The notes under the pieces: generated by a model | The model's database searches: none | The model's input: only the letters and a program-made list of their open reading frames with translations | Told to the model about the DNA's origin: nothing | Position numbers and translations under genes: made by a program | Assembly (NCBI GenBank): GCA_028714615.1 | Contig: JAQTMA010000040.1 | Location: 1 to 8,613 of the forward strand | Direction of reading: 5' to 3' | DNA from: Anaerolineaceae bacterium | Lineage (GTDB): Bacteria; Chloroflexota; Anaerolineae; Anaerolineales; Anaerolineaceae | Length of the DNA: 8,613 bases | Shown: positions 1 to 6,985 of the stretch, one piece after another | Position numbering within the stretch: position 1 is the first letter of the stretch | Layout: every line of letters begins with the position of its first letter

Positions 1-271
1 CTGACCGGGGAGAACATCTCCCGCGTCCTACAGGAAGGGGAGAAAGCTCTCGCTTATCTTCCCGAGCAGGATGAGATGCGCTGCGAAACCGCCGTCGCCA
101 TGGGGGGCGCTTACTGGGCGCTCGGCCGGGTCATCGATTCGGGAGATCAGCGCGCGGCTTTTCCTGGCGCTGAGCACCGTCAAAGGTCACAGCCGGATCA
201 TCTTTGACAAGCTGCTCGTCCAGCGGCGCACCGAAGCGGTCGCCCGCGCGCGCGAGCTGGGCTTGCTGTAG
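1..271 (+). pseudogene. Decayed LuxR/MalT-like transcriptional regulator, C-terminal remnant
   Basis: Two reading frames each carry a piece of the same kind of protein. Frame 1 (from base 1 to about 125) reads like a TPR-type helical repeat of a MalT-like regulator (EGEKALAYLPEQDEMRCETA, then AYWALG). Frame 2, from about 137 to the stop at 269-271, reads as the second half of a LuxR/GerE HTH: REISARLFLALSTVKGHSR, IIFDKLLVQRRTEAVARARE, then LGLL. In intact family members the TPR-like region lies far upstream of the HTH, and the HTH starts with an LSxRExEVL helix, which is missing here. The simplest reading is an internal deletion near 124-137 that removed several hundred codons and shifted the frame. 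Frame 1 alone stops at 205-207. The gene also runs off the left window edge. The family assignment is good; the deletion is inferred from the frame change and missing HTH start. A sequencing or assembly error could explain the frame change but not the missing half HTH. Confidence 0.75.
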
Positions 272-384
272 CCGGACCGACCGTTTCCCGTCTACCTCCT
301 TTTTAGATCTGCCCCCCAGTTGTAGATTTTCCCCCTCCCCCCCAGACCCAGGCACCCCAACCGGCTGCAACGGGCACGCCTCAG
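272..384 (+). other. Junction segment with an open Pro-rich frame but no start
   Basis: This short stretch follows the regulator remnant. It contains an in-frame stop at 304-306, then an uninterrupted frame (307-384) leading straight into the DUF333 gene. That frame encodes a Pro/Thr/Gln/Ala-rich stretch (FPPPPQTQAPQPAATGTPQ) like the linker that follows the lipobox Cys in bacterial lipoproteins. No ATG, GTG or TTG with a good ribosome binding site is seen in it. I read it as the surviving linker of a lipoprotein whose signal peptide is gone. I saw no promoter. Confidence 0.45.
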
Positions 385-927
385 GTGAGCATGCCCAATC
401 CTGCCTCGCTCTATTGCACGCAGAACGGGAATAAACTTGGGATTCACACGGCTGATGATGGCAGCCAATCCGGGATCTGTGTCTTTCCAGACGGCAGCAC
501 CTGTGACGAGTGGGCTTATTTCAAAGGAGAGTGTGGCCTGGCAGCCCCAATAAACCCCACCTCTGCCCCAACCGGTGAGGCAGCCAAAGAAGCCAGTGGA
601 GGTGGTCCCGGCGGAGGTATTCCCTCAGGAGAAAATGCATCGGGTGGTTTCATGCCAGCCGAAACCACACAAGAGTTCACAGATTGGTGGGGGGTCATCA
701 AGAGTACAGAGTCCGGCGCACAGTATGATGACTACTTTGAGCGGCAGGACTTAGGGCCGAATTTTATCTACTTTGGTATCGATTCAATGGACCCGGCGGT
801 AAAGTCCCAGATCGTGGCACAACGCGATAGCGGCAAGATCGTTCACCTTTACGGCACATTACTGAGCAATGTGCCCGACTACAACGGCTCGCAGGTCCAG
901 GTGGACCGCCTCGAAGTGGAAGGGTAA
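385..927 (+). CDS. DUF333 domain protein, probably 5'-truncated lipoprotein
   Basis: Residues 4-50 match the DUF333 pattern: an NPASxYC start, a GxxxGICVFPDGS core, then CDEWAYFKGEC. The four cysteines (C11, C32, C40, C50) could form two disulfides, so an extracytoplasmic location is expected. A Gly/Pro/Ala/Glu-rich linker (about 54-92) leads to a C-terminal domain (94-180) with WWGVI, YDDYF and VPDYNGSQVQV, which looks like a small beta-rich, OB-like module. The function of such proteins is unknown; DUF333 proteins are sometimes labelled putative hemolysin without real support. The chosen GTG start lacks a clear ribosome binding site; the ATG at 391 has AGGTGA just upstream but very close. 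Neither start gives a signal peptide, whereas an in-frame linker-like sequence continues upstream to 307. The gene has therefore probably lost its secretion signal and may be a pseudogene. The domain assignment is firm; its expression is doubtful. Confidence 0.7.
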   Translation: MSMPNPASLYCTQNGNKLGIHTADDGSQSGICVFPDGSTCDEWAYFKGECGLAAPINPTSAPTGEAAKEASGGGPGGGIPSGENASGGFMPAETTQEFTDWWGVIKSTESGAQYDDYFERQDLGPNFIYFGIDSMDPAVKSQIVAQRDSGKIVHLYGTLLSNVPDYNGSQVQVDRLEVEG

Positions 928-941
928 CCCATCCATCACAA

Positions 942-990
942 ACCCAGTCCCCGAGTTTACCCGCGTGGCGGGTAAACTCGGGGACTGGGG
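942..990. terminator. Perfect long hairpin between convergent genes
   Basis: Arms 943-963 and 969-989 are perfectly complementary over 21 bp (left arm starts CCCAGTCCCCGAGTTT). A further C964-G968 pair leaves a 3-base GTG loop. It begins 15 bases after the DUF333 stop and about 110 bases after the dnaE stop, between convergent genes, so a bidirectional transcription barrier is the natural reading. Neither side has a proper T tract: the dnaE-direction side has only TTTGT and the other side is GC-rich. It is therefore not a textbook intrinsic terminator. It could also be a palindromic repeat of a dispersed family. Confidence 0.5.
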
Positions 991-1098
991 CGGACACAAG
1001 AATTACCAGGATATCGGACGATGAATCTGCTCGTGAAAATATTCGTGATGATTGGCAGCAGTACGACAGAGCAAGTAGCCGGGGCGGACAAACAGCTC

Positions 1099-4000
1099 TT
1101 ACTGTACCAGGATCGGATCGACGCGGATGTTGCCCTCTCCCGCCAGCCGGATCAGTTTCTCAAGCAAATCCTGGTTCACCCCCGTGGATTCATTTGGAAA
1201 CTCCAGCATGAACCCTCGCCCTTCTTCGAACACGTGGAATGCAAAACGATCCTTGCCCGGGCAGGCAACCAGCGCCCCGTGGATGCACCTCAAGCGCAAT
1301 ACATCGCGTTTCTTGTCCCCCGTCGATCGGATGATGACCGTCAGCATTTGGGGCTGGTCTTCTTTTCGCGGCGGCTTGACGCCGATGCCAACGGACGATA
1401 CCAGGTAAGGCGGCAGGACCATGCTGGTTTCTGGGCGTGGGATGCGCGTCTCAGCGAGGGCTTCTTCGTGCAAGTTCGACCCGGCCTGTGACTTCGGCAT
1501 GGGCGAAGTTTCCGGTCTCAGGCTGGTGGGTGGTCCTTCCGTTGCAAGGGTTATCGGCGACGGTGTGGGATTTACTGGATCTGCCCGGCGGGCGGGTTGT
1601 GGCGCCGGTATAGGCGCCATCCAATCATCTTGAGGTGGGGGGACATCGTCCGGGGGGATGGAAACCTCATCCAAATCCCAGTCAACCGGCGGAATATCTT
1701 CTGTCTGGGCTGCGCGTACCGGTGGCGCTTTGGCCGCCCGGTCATTAACGGGCGCGGTTTCGGGCGTCGGGCGCATCCGCGCTTCAACGTTAACATCGCC
1801 AACCCCAGCCATTTGAACCGCCTGCGCCAGATCGTCTGCCGTCAACGGAATGACCGCATCTACCAGGATCTTGGGATCCCCGCTCTCGGCGTCCACTTTA
1901 CCTTCCACCAAGAGCACCTTATCCACTTCGAACAACTGCCCATAGCGCTCCCAGGTGCGGGGGAAGACCACCAGCTCCAGAGTACCCTGCAGGTCTTCCA
2001 TTGTGACAAAACCCATCGCCTTGCCGCCTTTGGTCTGGTGGTTACGCATGCGCACCACCATCCCGGCTACAGTGATTTTGTCCCGCTTGCTCACCTCGGC
2101 CAACTGGGCAGAATAATGCGTCACTTTGGTGCGCAACAGCGGCATGAAGGCTGCCAGTGGATGATCGGAGACGTACAATCCGAGCAGTTCACGTTCCCAA
2201 ACGAGCTGCTCGCGCTTATCCAGGGTCACGCTGTGGGGTAGTACCAGTTCTTCTTCAACACCCGCAACCGATCCAAAGAAGGTCATCTGACCGGCTTGAG
2301 CGGCGCGGAAATGGCTGGTGCTCACCGATAGAATGCGGTCCATCGCTTCCAACAGCGCCATGCGTTCCCCGAAGCGGTCCATCGCTCCCACCCGGATCAG
2401 GCACTCCAGCGCGCGTTTCCCCATCTGGCGCAGGTCGACGCGATGGGCCAGGTCGGTTAGATCTTTAAATGGAGCATTTTCCCGCGCCTGCATGATCAGG
2501 TCGACCGGCCCTGGACCAACGTTCTTGACTGCACCCATTCCAAAACGAATGGACGCGACCCCCCGCCCTTCCAAACCGAGCTGGTCTTCGATGGTGAAGT
2601 CCCAACCGCTTGAGCCAACGTCCGGCGGCAGCACAGCGATGCCCATGGCGCGGCAATCGGCCACGTACAGCGCCACCTTCTCGGCTTCGTTTTTCGACGC
2701 CGAGAGCAGCGCGGTCATGTATTCAACGGTGTAGTGCGCCTTCAGGTAGGCGGTCTGCACAGCGATGACGCCGTAATCGGCGGCATGGCTGTTGTGAACG
2801 ATGATGTCATTTGCGACGAAGTTATGCGTCTCGGCAATCTCGAGATCGTAGGTTTGCTCCTCGCCCACATACTCGATGGTCCGGACCGAATCCCAATATA
2901 CATCGTTATCTACCCAACGCCCCAGCTCGGCATCCTCGAAGAAGTCTGCCAGGCGGGTGATGGTCCCTCGGCTGTAACCCACTTTTGTCGCTGTGTGAGC
3001 CGGGTAGAATTCCCGCTGCGCAATTCCGCTGCCCTGGTTGATCTGCTTCCAGGTGAGGCCGGATCGGTCTTTGTCCGCTCGGATGCGGTCCTTGACGATA
3101 AGCGGCACGACATCCTTGGTCCCGATTTTGACAGAGGTCTGTTCCAAAACCAAGGTCTGGAGCATAACGCGATCTTCTTCGTGCAAGAAGTAAAGACCGA
3201 TGTGTGTGTTAAATGCGGCCAGGTTGTCGTTCCCCGTAATGAAAACCTGGTAGCCCGTTCTCCCCTCTTTATAAGGGAATCGGGCAGTTCTGACCCGGCT
3301 AAGGATTCCGAAGCGCAGGAGCAAATGCTGCATCTGATGGGCCAGCCGTTCTGAAGCGGTCGCATAGAACAATGAACGGCCGGGCAGGTCAATATGCCCA
3401 TCCCCTTGCCACATCCTGCTGATGAGTAACCCCAGATGCGGCAGGGTCAATTCGAACGCTGGGGCCGGAATCTCTTTTTGCCGGGCATTCTTGCCGAGCA
3501 TCCCAAGGGATCCCGCCCAGGTGAAGATCTCCGGGGGGATGGTTTTATCGATCCGGCGCGCATAGACCGAATAGGTTGCCTTGTGGGTAGCGATGGAGCA
3601 CTTCGTATTCGCAAAAGCCTCAGCAGCCTGGACAAAGTCCTCGACCATGGCCGAATCCTGGTTGTAGAAATATACCGAATGGGGGTGGCACAGGTTGCCT
3701 TCAGCCAGGAGGTGTCCCAGGGCAATGACTTCATGCTCCGGCCATTGAGAGTGACCTACGACCGGGATGCGGCGGGGGACCGCCATGAGCTCGCCCGGTT
3801 GCAATTCACCCAACGCACGCCAGCCGTGCTGCGTGAAGAAAGGATGGTTGTCGGTCGCCCGGATGACCCGGCCTGAACCGGTGGTTAGCCGGTAAACCGG
3901 CTTTACCCCGTTGTCAAAGACCTGAGAAACGCTCCCAGCCTTCAGTATAAGCGACTGCGTGTCACAGGTGAGCGTTTCAGATACAGCCGCTTCCTGCCGG

Positions 4001-6318
4001 TAAAGGTCTTCGATCTTGACCATTCGCCCGGTGGCGGCATCCACGACTTCGACATCCCCAGGCAAACACTTATTAAATCCGTAACGGGCAAAATTTTCCC
4101 AATCTTCGAAGATCAGGCGGGCAGTCTCTCCTTCAATGCCGTGCTTGACCGCTCCCGCAATGAAGCGCTCGCGGTGCAGGGCGATCTGGTCGGCTTTCTT
4201 TTTCGAGATAGCCTTGCGCAGTTCGTCTGCCTCCGACGCGCTATAGCCGCCTACCTCCATCGCCGCAAACATGATCTGTTCCTGATAAATAGGGATACCG
4301 TAGGTCTCGGAGAAGATCGGCTCGAGCGCCGGGTGGCGGTAGGTCACTGCTTCTTCACCGTGCATACGTTTAATGTATGTGGGGATGAAGTCGAGTGGGC
4401 CCGGGCGGTACAGTGCTACCATTGCGATCACGTTCGCCAGGTTCTTGGGCTTCATCTGGGTGATATAGCGCGTCATCCCCGTACCTTCCAGTTGGAAGAC
4501 GCCCGCCGTATGCCCGGTGCCGATAAATTCGTAGGTTTCTGCGTCGTCCGTCGGAATGTTGTAGAGGTTCAGCTCAACGCCGTGCCGCTGCTGGATCAGA
4601 TCGCACGCACGCGACATGACCGTCAGGGTGGACAGACCCAGGAAATCCACCTTCAGCAGGCCGAGCGATTCGATGATCGACATCTCGAACTGCGTCACGG
4701 TTTTGATCGGGCTCTCGTCCGAGCCGCTCGTCGGGCGGTGCAGCGGGATGTACTCGATGATGGGCTTATCGGTGATGATCACCCCGGCCGCGTGGGTGCC
4801 GGCGTTGCGAACCACTCCTTCCATCCTGGCGGCGGTCTCGATCAGCGTCTTCAAGTAAGGCGCTTCGGCGATCACCCCGCGTAACTCAGCCGATTCTTCC
4901 AACGCGTCGGCGATGGTTCCCCCCTTGCCGGGGATGTTCGGGATCAGTTTGGCCACCCGGTCGACTTCCGAGATGGGGATGTCCATCACCCTGCCAACGT
5001 CGCGGATGGCTCCACGGGCGCCCAATGTACCGAAAGTGATAATCGAAGCCACCTTGTCGTCGCCATATTTGCGCGCGCAGTACTCCATGATCTTCGGTCG
5101 CAGGTCATCGCGGAAATCCAGGTCGATATCCGGCATCGAGATACGCCCCGGGTTGAGGAAGCGCTCGAAGATCAACCCGTGGTCAATGGGTTCGACCAGG
5201 GTAATATCCAGGGTATAAGCCACGATCGAGCCAGCCGCCGATCCACGTGCGTTATACCAGACCGTCTCCTGGCGAGCGTAGCGGCACAGGTCCCACACGA
5301 TCAGGAAGTAGGTGTCGAAGCCCATCTGGTGGATGACACCCAATTCATATTCCAGGCGCTCGCGTACTTTGGCGTCATCCGCGCGCAGCCCATAGCGCCG
5401 GCGCAATCCCTCTTCGCACAACTCCCGCAAGTAGGATTCCGGAGTGTAACCCTCTGGGACGTCGAAGAGCGGCAAATGGTAACCCTTGCTGGACAGATCC
5501 ACGTTGCAACGATCGGCGATCAGCAAGGTGTTGCTCAGCGCCTCAGGCGCCTCAGCGAACAAGGTGGACATTTCCTGGGGGGTGCGCAGATAATACGACC
5601 CATCCGACATGCGGAAACGGTTCTGATCCGTGAGGAGTGAGCCGGTCTGGATGGCCAGCAGGATATCTTGAAGCTTGGCATCATCTGGATTAATATAGTG
5701 CACGTCATTGGTGGCCACGTATCGCGCCTGGTAGCGTTCGCCCAGGCTCATCAATGACTTGTTCAGTTGCGGTAGCTCCTTGATATCATGCTGCTGCAAC
5801 TCGATGAAGAAATTTTCCTTGCCGAAAACGTCGTAATACCAATCCAGCTTGCGGCGCGCAGCATCCGGTCCCTCGCGTAGTACCGTCCGTGGAATCTCGG
5901 CTGCCATGCAACCAGAAGTCGCGATCAACCCTTCTGAGTGCGCCGCCAGGAAGTCGTGGTCCACCCGAGGAAAATAATAAAACCCTCGTAATTGGGCGGC
6001 TGAGGCAATTTGCAGCAGGTTGTGATACCCGACGGCGTTTTCCGCGAGCAGCAGCAGGTGCGAAGACTGTTTATCCAGGCGGGAGTCGCGGTCGCTCATC
6101 GTGCGGGCTGCCAGGTACGCTTCCAGACCGATCAGCGGTTTCACCCCCGCCGCCATCGCCTCTTTGTAGAACTCGATCACGCCAAACATGGTGCCGTGAT
6201 CGGTCACTGCGATGGCAGGCATATTCAACTCGTGAGCGCGCTTCATTAACTTTTTGATATTACTGAAGCCGTCCAGAAGTGAATATTCAGTATGAACGTG
6301 AAGGTGAACGAATGACAT
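1099..6318 (-). CDS. dnaE: DNA polymerase III alpha subunit (DnaE1) interrupted by an intein
   Basis: This is the replicative polymerase of the chromosome. The 1739-residue precursor splices to 1313 residues. The N-terminal PHP domain (about 1-280) keeps its metal-site motifs HLHVHTEYSLLDG, VTDHGTMFG and NDVHY. The Pol III palm has PDIDLDF (D397, D399) and KVDFLGL (D558), equivalent to E. coli D401, D403 and D555. The fingers carry FARYGFNK (743-750), split from SHAADYG (1177-) by the intein. Then come a tandem HhH region (about 1291-1316), a clamp-binding motif QMTFF (1344-1348) and an OB fold (about 1413-1475). A Pro/Asp-rich, probably disordered linker (about 1505-1650) and a compact C-terminal domain (1655-1739) make the extein longer than the roughly 1160 residues of E. 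coli DnaE. No DnaQ-like exonuclease is inserted, so it is DnaE rather than PolC. The ATG start places the PHP motif at residue 5 as usual; GGCGGGG upstream is a weak ribosome binding site. It is separated by 122 bases from the next gene upstream and has its own candidate promoter. Confidence 0.97.
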   Translation of the reverse strand: MSFVHLHVHTEYSLLDGFSNIKKLMKRAHELNMPAIAVTDHGTMFGVIEFYKEAMAAGVKPLIGLEAYLAARTMSDRDSRLDKQSSHLLLLAENAVGYHNLLQIASAAQLRGFYYFPRVDHDFLAAHSEGLIATSGCMAAEIPRTVLREGPDAARRKLDWYYDVFGKENFFIELQQHDIKELPQLNKSLMSLGERYQARYVATNDVHYINPDDAKLQDILLAIQTGSLLTDQNRFRMSDGSYYLRTPQEMSTLFAEAPEALSNTLLIADRCNVDLSSKGYHLPLFDVPEGYTPESYLRELCEEGLRRRYGLRADDAKVRERLEYELGVIHQMGFDTYFLIVWDLCRYARQETVWYNARGSAAGSIVAYTLDITLVEPIDHGLIFERFLNPGRISMPDIDLDFRDDLRPKIMEYCARKYGDDKVASIITFGTLGARGAIRDVGRVMDIPISEVDRVAKLIPNIPGKGGTIADALEESAELRGVIAEAPYLKTLIETAARMEGVVRNAGTHAAGVIITDKPIIEYIPLHRPTSGSDESPIKTVTQFEMSIIESLGLLKVDFLGLSTLTVMSRACDLIQQRHGVELNLYNIPTDDAETYEFIGTGHTAGVFQLEGTGMTRYITQMKPKNLANVIAMVALYRPGPLDFIPTYIKRMHGEEAVTYRHPALEPIFSETYGIPIYQEQIMFAAMEVGGYSASEADELRKAISKKKADQIALHRERFIAGAVKHGIEGETARLIFEDWENFARYGFNKCLPGDVEVVDAATGRMVKIEDLYRQEAAVSETLTCDTQSLILKAGSVSQVFDNGVKPVYRLTTGSGRVIRATDNHPFFTQHGWRALGELQPGELMAVPRRIPVVGHSQWPEHEVIALGHLLAEGNLCHPHSVYFYNQDSAMVEDFVQAAEAFANTKCSIATHKATYSVYARRIDKTIPPEIFTWAGSLGMLGKNARQKEIPAPAFELTLPHLGLLISRMWQGDGHIDLPGRSLFYATASERLAHQMQHLLLRFGILSRVRTARFPYKEGRTGYQVFITGNDNLAAFNTHIGLYFLHEEDRVMLQTLVLEQTSVKIGTKDVVPLIVKDRIRADKDRSGLTWKQINQGSGIAQREFYPAHTATKVGYSRGTITRLADFFEDAELGRWVDNDVYWDSVRTIEYVGEEQTYDLEIAETHNFVANDIIVHNSHAADYGVIAVQTAYLKAHYTVEYMTALLSASKNEAEKVALYVADCRAMGIAVLPPDVGSSGWDFTIEDQLGLEGRGVASIRFGMGAVKNVGPGPVDLIMQARENAPFKDLTDLAHRVDLRQMGKRALECLIRVGAMDRFGERMALLEAMDRILSVSTSHFRAAQAGQMTFFGSVAGVEEELVLPHSVTLDKREQLVWERELLGLYVSDHPLAAFMPLLRTKVTHYSAQLAEVSKRDKITVAGMVVRMRNHQTKGGKAMGFVTMEDLQGTLELVVFPRTWERYGQLFEVDKVLLVEGKVDAESGDPKILVDAVIPLTADDLAQAVQMAGVGDVNVEARMRPTPETAPVNDRAAKAPPVRAAQTEDIPPVDWDLDEVSIPPDDVPPPQDDWMAPIPAPQPARRADPVNPTPSPITLATEGPPTSLRPETSPMPKSQAGSNLHEEALAETRIPRPETSMVLPPYLVSSVGIGVKPPRKEDQPQMLTVIIRSTGDKKRDVLRLRCIHGALVACPGKDRFAFHVFEEGRGFMLEFPNESTGVNQDLLEKLIRLAGEGNIRVDPILVQ
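2791..4068 (-). mobile_element. DnaE intein with LAGLIDADG homing endonuclease
   Basis: Precursor residues 751-1176 (426 residues) form a canonical class 1 intein; numbers below are intein positions. Splicing block A begins at Cys1 (CLPGDVEVVDAATGR). Block B has ATDNHPFF with the T72-x-x-H75 pair. Block F spans about 394-416 (VRTIEYVGEEQTYDLEIA, then THNFVAN). Block G is DIIVHN with His425 and Asn426, followed by extein Ser+1. The endonuclease has two LAGLIDADG helices, ALGHLLAEGN (acidic E123) and LGLLISRMWQGDG (acidic D223), so both catalytic acids are present and it looks active. A basic, HTH-like segment (about 320-382, with SRGTITRLADFF) lies between the endonuclease and block F and may aid DNA recognition. 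The intein sits in the polymerase fingers, where it would inactivate the enzyme until removed by protein splicing. The boundaries are firm because the flanks rebuild the invariant GFNK-SHAADYG motif. Present endonuclease activity is inference. Confidence 0.96.
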
Positions 6319-6374
6319 ACCCCGCCTGATTCAAACAATAAGACCGGTAGATCCTTCGCCGGTTCTCTCCTATC

Positions 6375-6408
6375 ATTATAGCGGGGAATGGAATCATCAA
6401 TCCCCCGC
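6375..6408 (-). promoter_or_regulatory. Candidate dnaE promoter with overlapping inverted repeat
   Basis: A perfect TATAAT lies on the minus strand at 6380-6375, about 57 bases before the dnaE ATG. At 17-base spacing the -35 position (6403-6398) has only GGATTG, a poor match; a better TTGATG lies too close, at 14 bases. Immediately upstream of the -10 is an imperfect inverted repeat, GCGGGG (6381-6386) and CCCCGC (6403-6408), covering the spacer and -35 region. It could be a repressor site, or the remains of a terminator for the gene upstream, although no T tract follows it. The -10 is convincing; the role of the repeat is a guess. Confidence 0.5.
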
Positions 6409-6440
6409 TTTCCTTAAAACACCCTATTTATTAAGATGCC

Positions 6441-6755
6441 TTACTTTTCCTCGTCTTTCTTATCGTCCTCCTTCATTTTCGGGGCTTCCACCACTTTCGT
6501 CGGCGTTTTTTCCGCGATGAAAAAGGCGAAGACCAGCACTCCCAGGAATACCACGATCGTTACGAATCCCCACAGCGGCCCATAAATCACCCACGGCCCA
6601 TCAATGAACATGTATTGCAACACCGACGTGATCACCATCAATATCCCAATGATGCGCCCATTGCGGGCGGAAAGCTTCCGCGTCGCGGAAATCCCCACTT
6701 CTCCTTTCCACAAGATGTAAAGGCTGAGCCCGATCAGAATCAAAGAAATGAACAT
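6441..6755 (-). CDS. Small three-helix membrane protein, unknown function
   Basis: The 104-residue product has hydrophobic segments at about 2-16, 34-51 and 62-80, consistent with three transmembrane helices and no cleavable signal peptide. A basic stretch (RKLSARNGR, 26-34) lies between the first two. The last 22 residues form a highly charged Lys/Glu/Asp tail (KMKEDDKKDEEK), probably cytoplasmic by the positive-inside tendency of the loop, though topology was not computed. The start is well supported: TTAGGAG lies 5 bases before the ATG. I do not recognise the family, and no enzymatic motif is visible. It lies upstream of dnaE on the same strand, with 122 bases between stop and dnaE start and a separate -10 for dnaE, so an operon link is weak. 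A candidate promoter lies just upstream. Confidence 0.75.
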   Translation of the reverse strand: MFISLILIGLSLYILWKGEVGISATRKLSARNGRIIGILMVITSVLQYMFIDGPWVIYGPLWGFVTIVVFLGVLVFAFFIAEKTPTKVVEAPKMKEDDKKDEEK

Positions 6756-6771
6756 GGGGACTCCTAAGGTC

Positions 6772-6820
6772 CTTATCCGCGAATTCCGCGAATTGTAAAT
6801 AGACCAAATTTTTTTTTGTT
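6772..6820 (-). promoter_or_regulatory. Candidate promoter of the small membrane protein gene
   Basis: On the minus strand TTTACA (6799-6794, five of six to TTGACA) and GATAAG (6777-6772, four of six to TATAAT) are 16 bases apart. A run of nine A on that strand (6817-6809) just upstream of the -35 resembles an UP element. Transcription would begin near 6765 and leave a very short leader carrying the AGGAG ribosome binding site. The spacer consists almost entirely of a tandem repeat, CCGCGAATT twice (6777-6794 on the plus strand). Placement and A tract support the call; the -10 is mediocre. Confidence 0.4.
6777..6794. repeat. Tandem 9-bp repeat CCGCGAATT x2
   Basis: Two exact copies of CCGCGAATT lie head to tail (6777-6785, 6786-6794). 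They overlap the proposed promoter spacer and include the EcoRI-type hexamer GAATTC at their junction. They resemble the two palindromes further upstream (6841-6853 and 6868-6878), which share a CGAA-TTCG core. Confidence 0.7.
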
Positions 6821-6840
6821 ATTTCCTCATTAGCCCCATT

Positions 6841-6878
6841 CACGAAATTCGTGGATAATAATTTTTAGCGAAATTCGC
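6841..6878. repeat. Pair of related short palindromes, CACGAAATTCGTG and GCGAAATTCGC
   Basis: Position 6841-6853 is CACGAAATTCGTG and 6868-6878 is GCGAAATTCGC. Each is perfectly symmetrical about a central A and shares the core GAAATTC; their centres are 26 bases apart. They lie in the non-coding DNA upstream of the membrane protein gene and downstream of the unknown gene. They could be protein-binding sites or fragments of a dispersed intergenic repeat. Nothing identifies a binding protein. Confidence 0.55.
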
Positions 6879-6899
6879 AAATGGAGAACTTATTAAGTA

Positions 6900-6932
6900 T
6901 ATAACGCCTGGCTTGAACAGCCAAGCGTTATA
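6900..6932 (-). terminator. Candidate terminator hairpin of the unknown gene
   Basis: Arms 6900-6913 and 6919-6932 pair over 14 bp with one mismatch and a 5-base loop; the stem core is TGGCT/AGCCA flanked by AACGC-type ends. It lies 54 bases beyond the stop codon of the gene at 6986-7396, on that gene's strand, and is followed by AT-rich DNA (ATACTTAATAAG) rather than a strict T tract. A terminator is the best reading; a palindromic intergenic repeat is the alternative. Confidence 0.5.
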
Positions 6933-6985
6933 CATACCCAAATCAAACCCACTATCCACCAATACTCACTTCAAGTTCTCAACGG

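Noticed and set aside
131..370. Minus-strand ORF over the regulator remnant
   Set aside because: The opposite strand carries recognisable HTH sequence; this frame is a shadow.
1021..1491. Plus-strand ORF in the dnaE 3' end beginning MNLLVKIFVMIG
   Set aside because: The start looks plausible, but most of it overlaps dnaE antisense and the product is composition-driven. No ribosome binding site precedes it.
1597..2241. Long plus-strand ORF opposite dnaE (214 codons)
   Set aside because: It is antisense to well-conserved DnaE sequence, its product rich in His/Arg/Gln resembles no protein family, and it has no convincing start signal. Similar long antisense frames at 2734-3354 and 4141-4884 are the same effect.
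2910..3401. Minus-strand ORF in another frame inside the intein as a free-standing endonuclease
   Set aside because: Both LAGLIDADG motifs are in the dnaE frame; this frame has neither and is Ser/Arg-rich noise.
2791..4068. Split intein or two separate dnaE genes
   Set aside because: The frame is continuous from N-extein through intein to C-extein with no internal stop, so it is a single cis-splicing precursor.
6808..6818. Run of nine T as a plus-strand intrinsic terminator
   Set aside because: No gene is read on the plus strand before it and no strong stem precedes it. It fits better as an A tract upstream of the minus-strand promoter.
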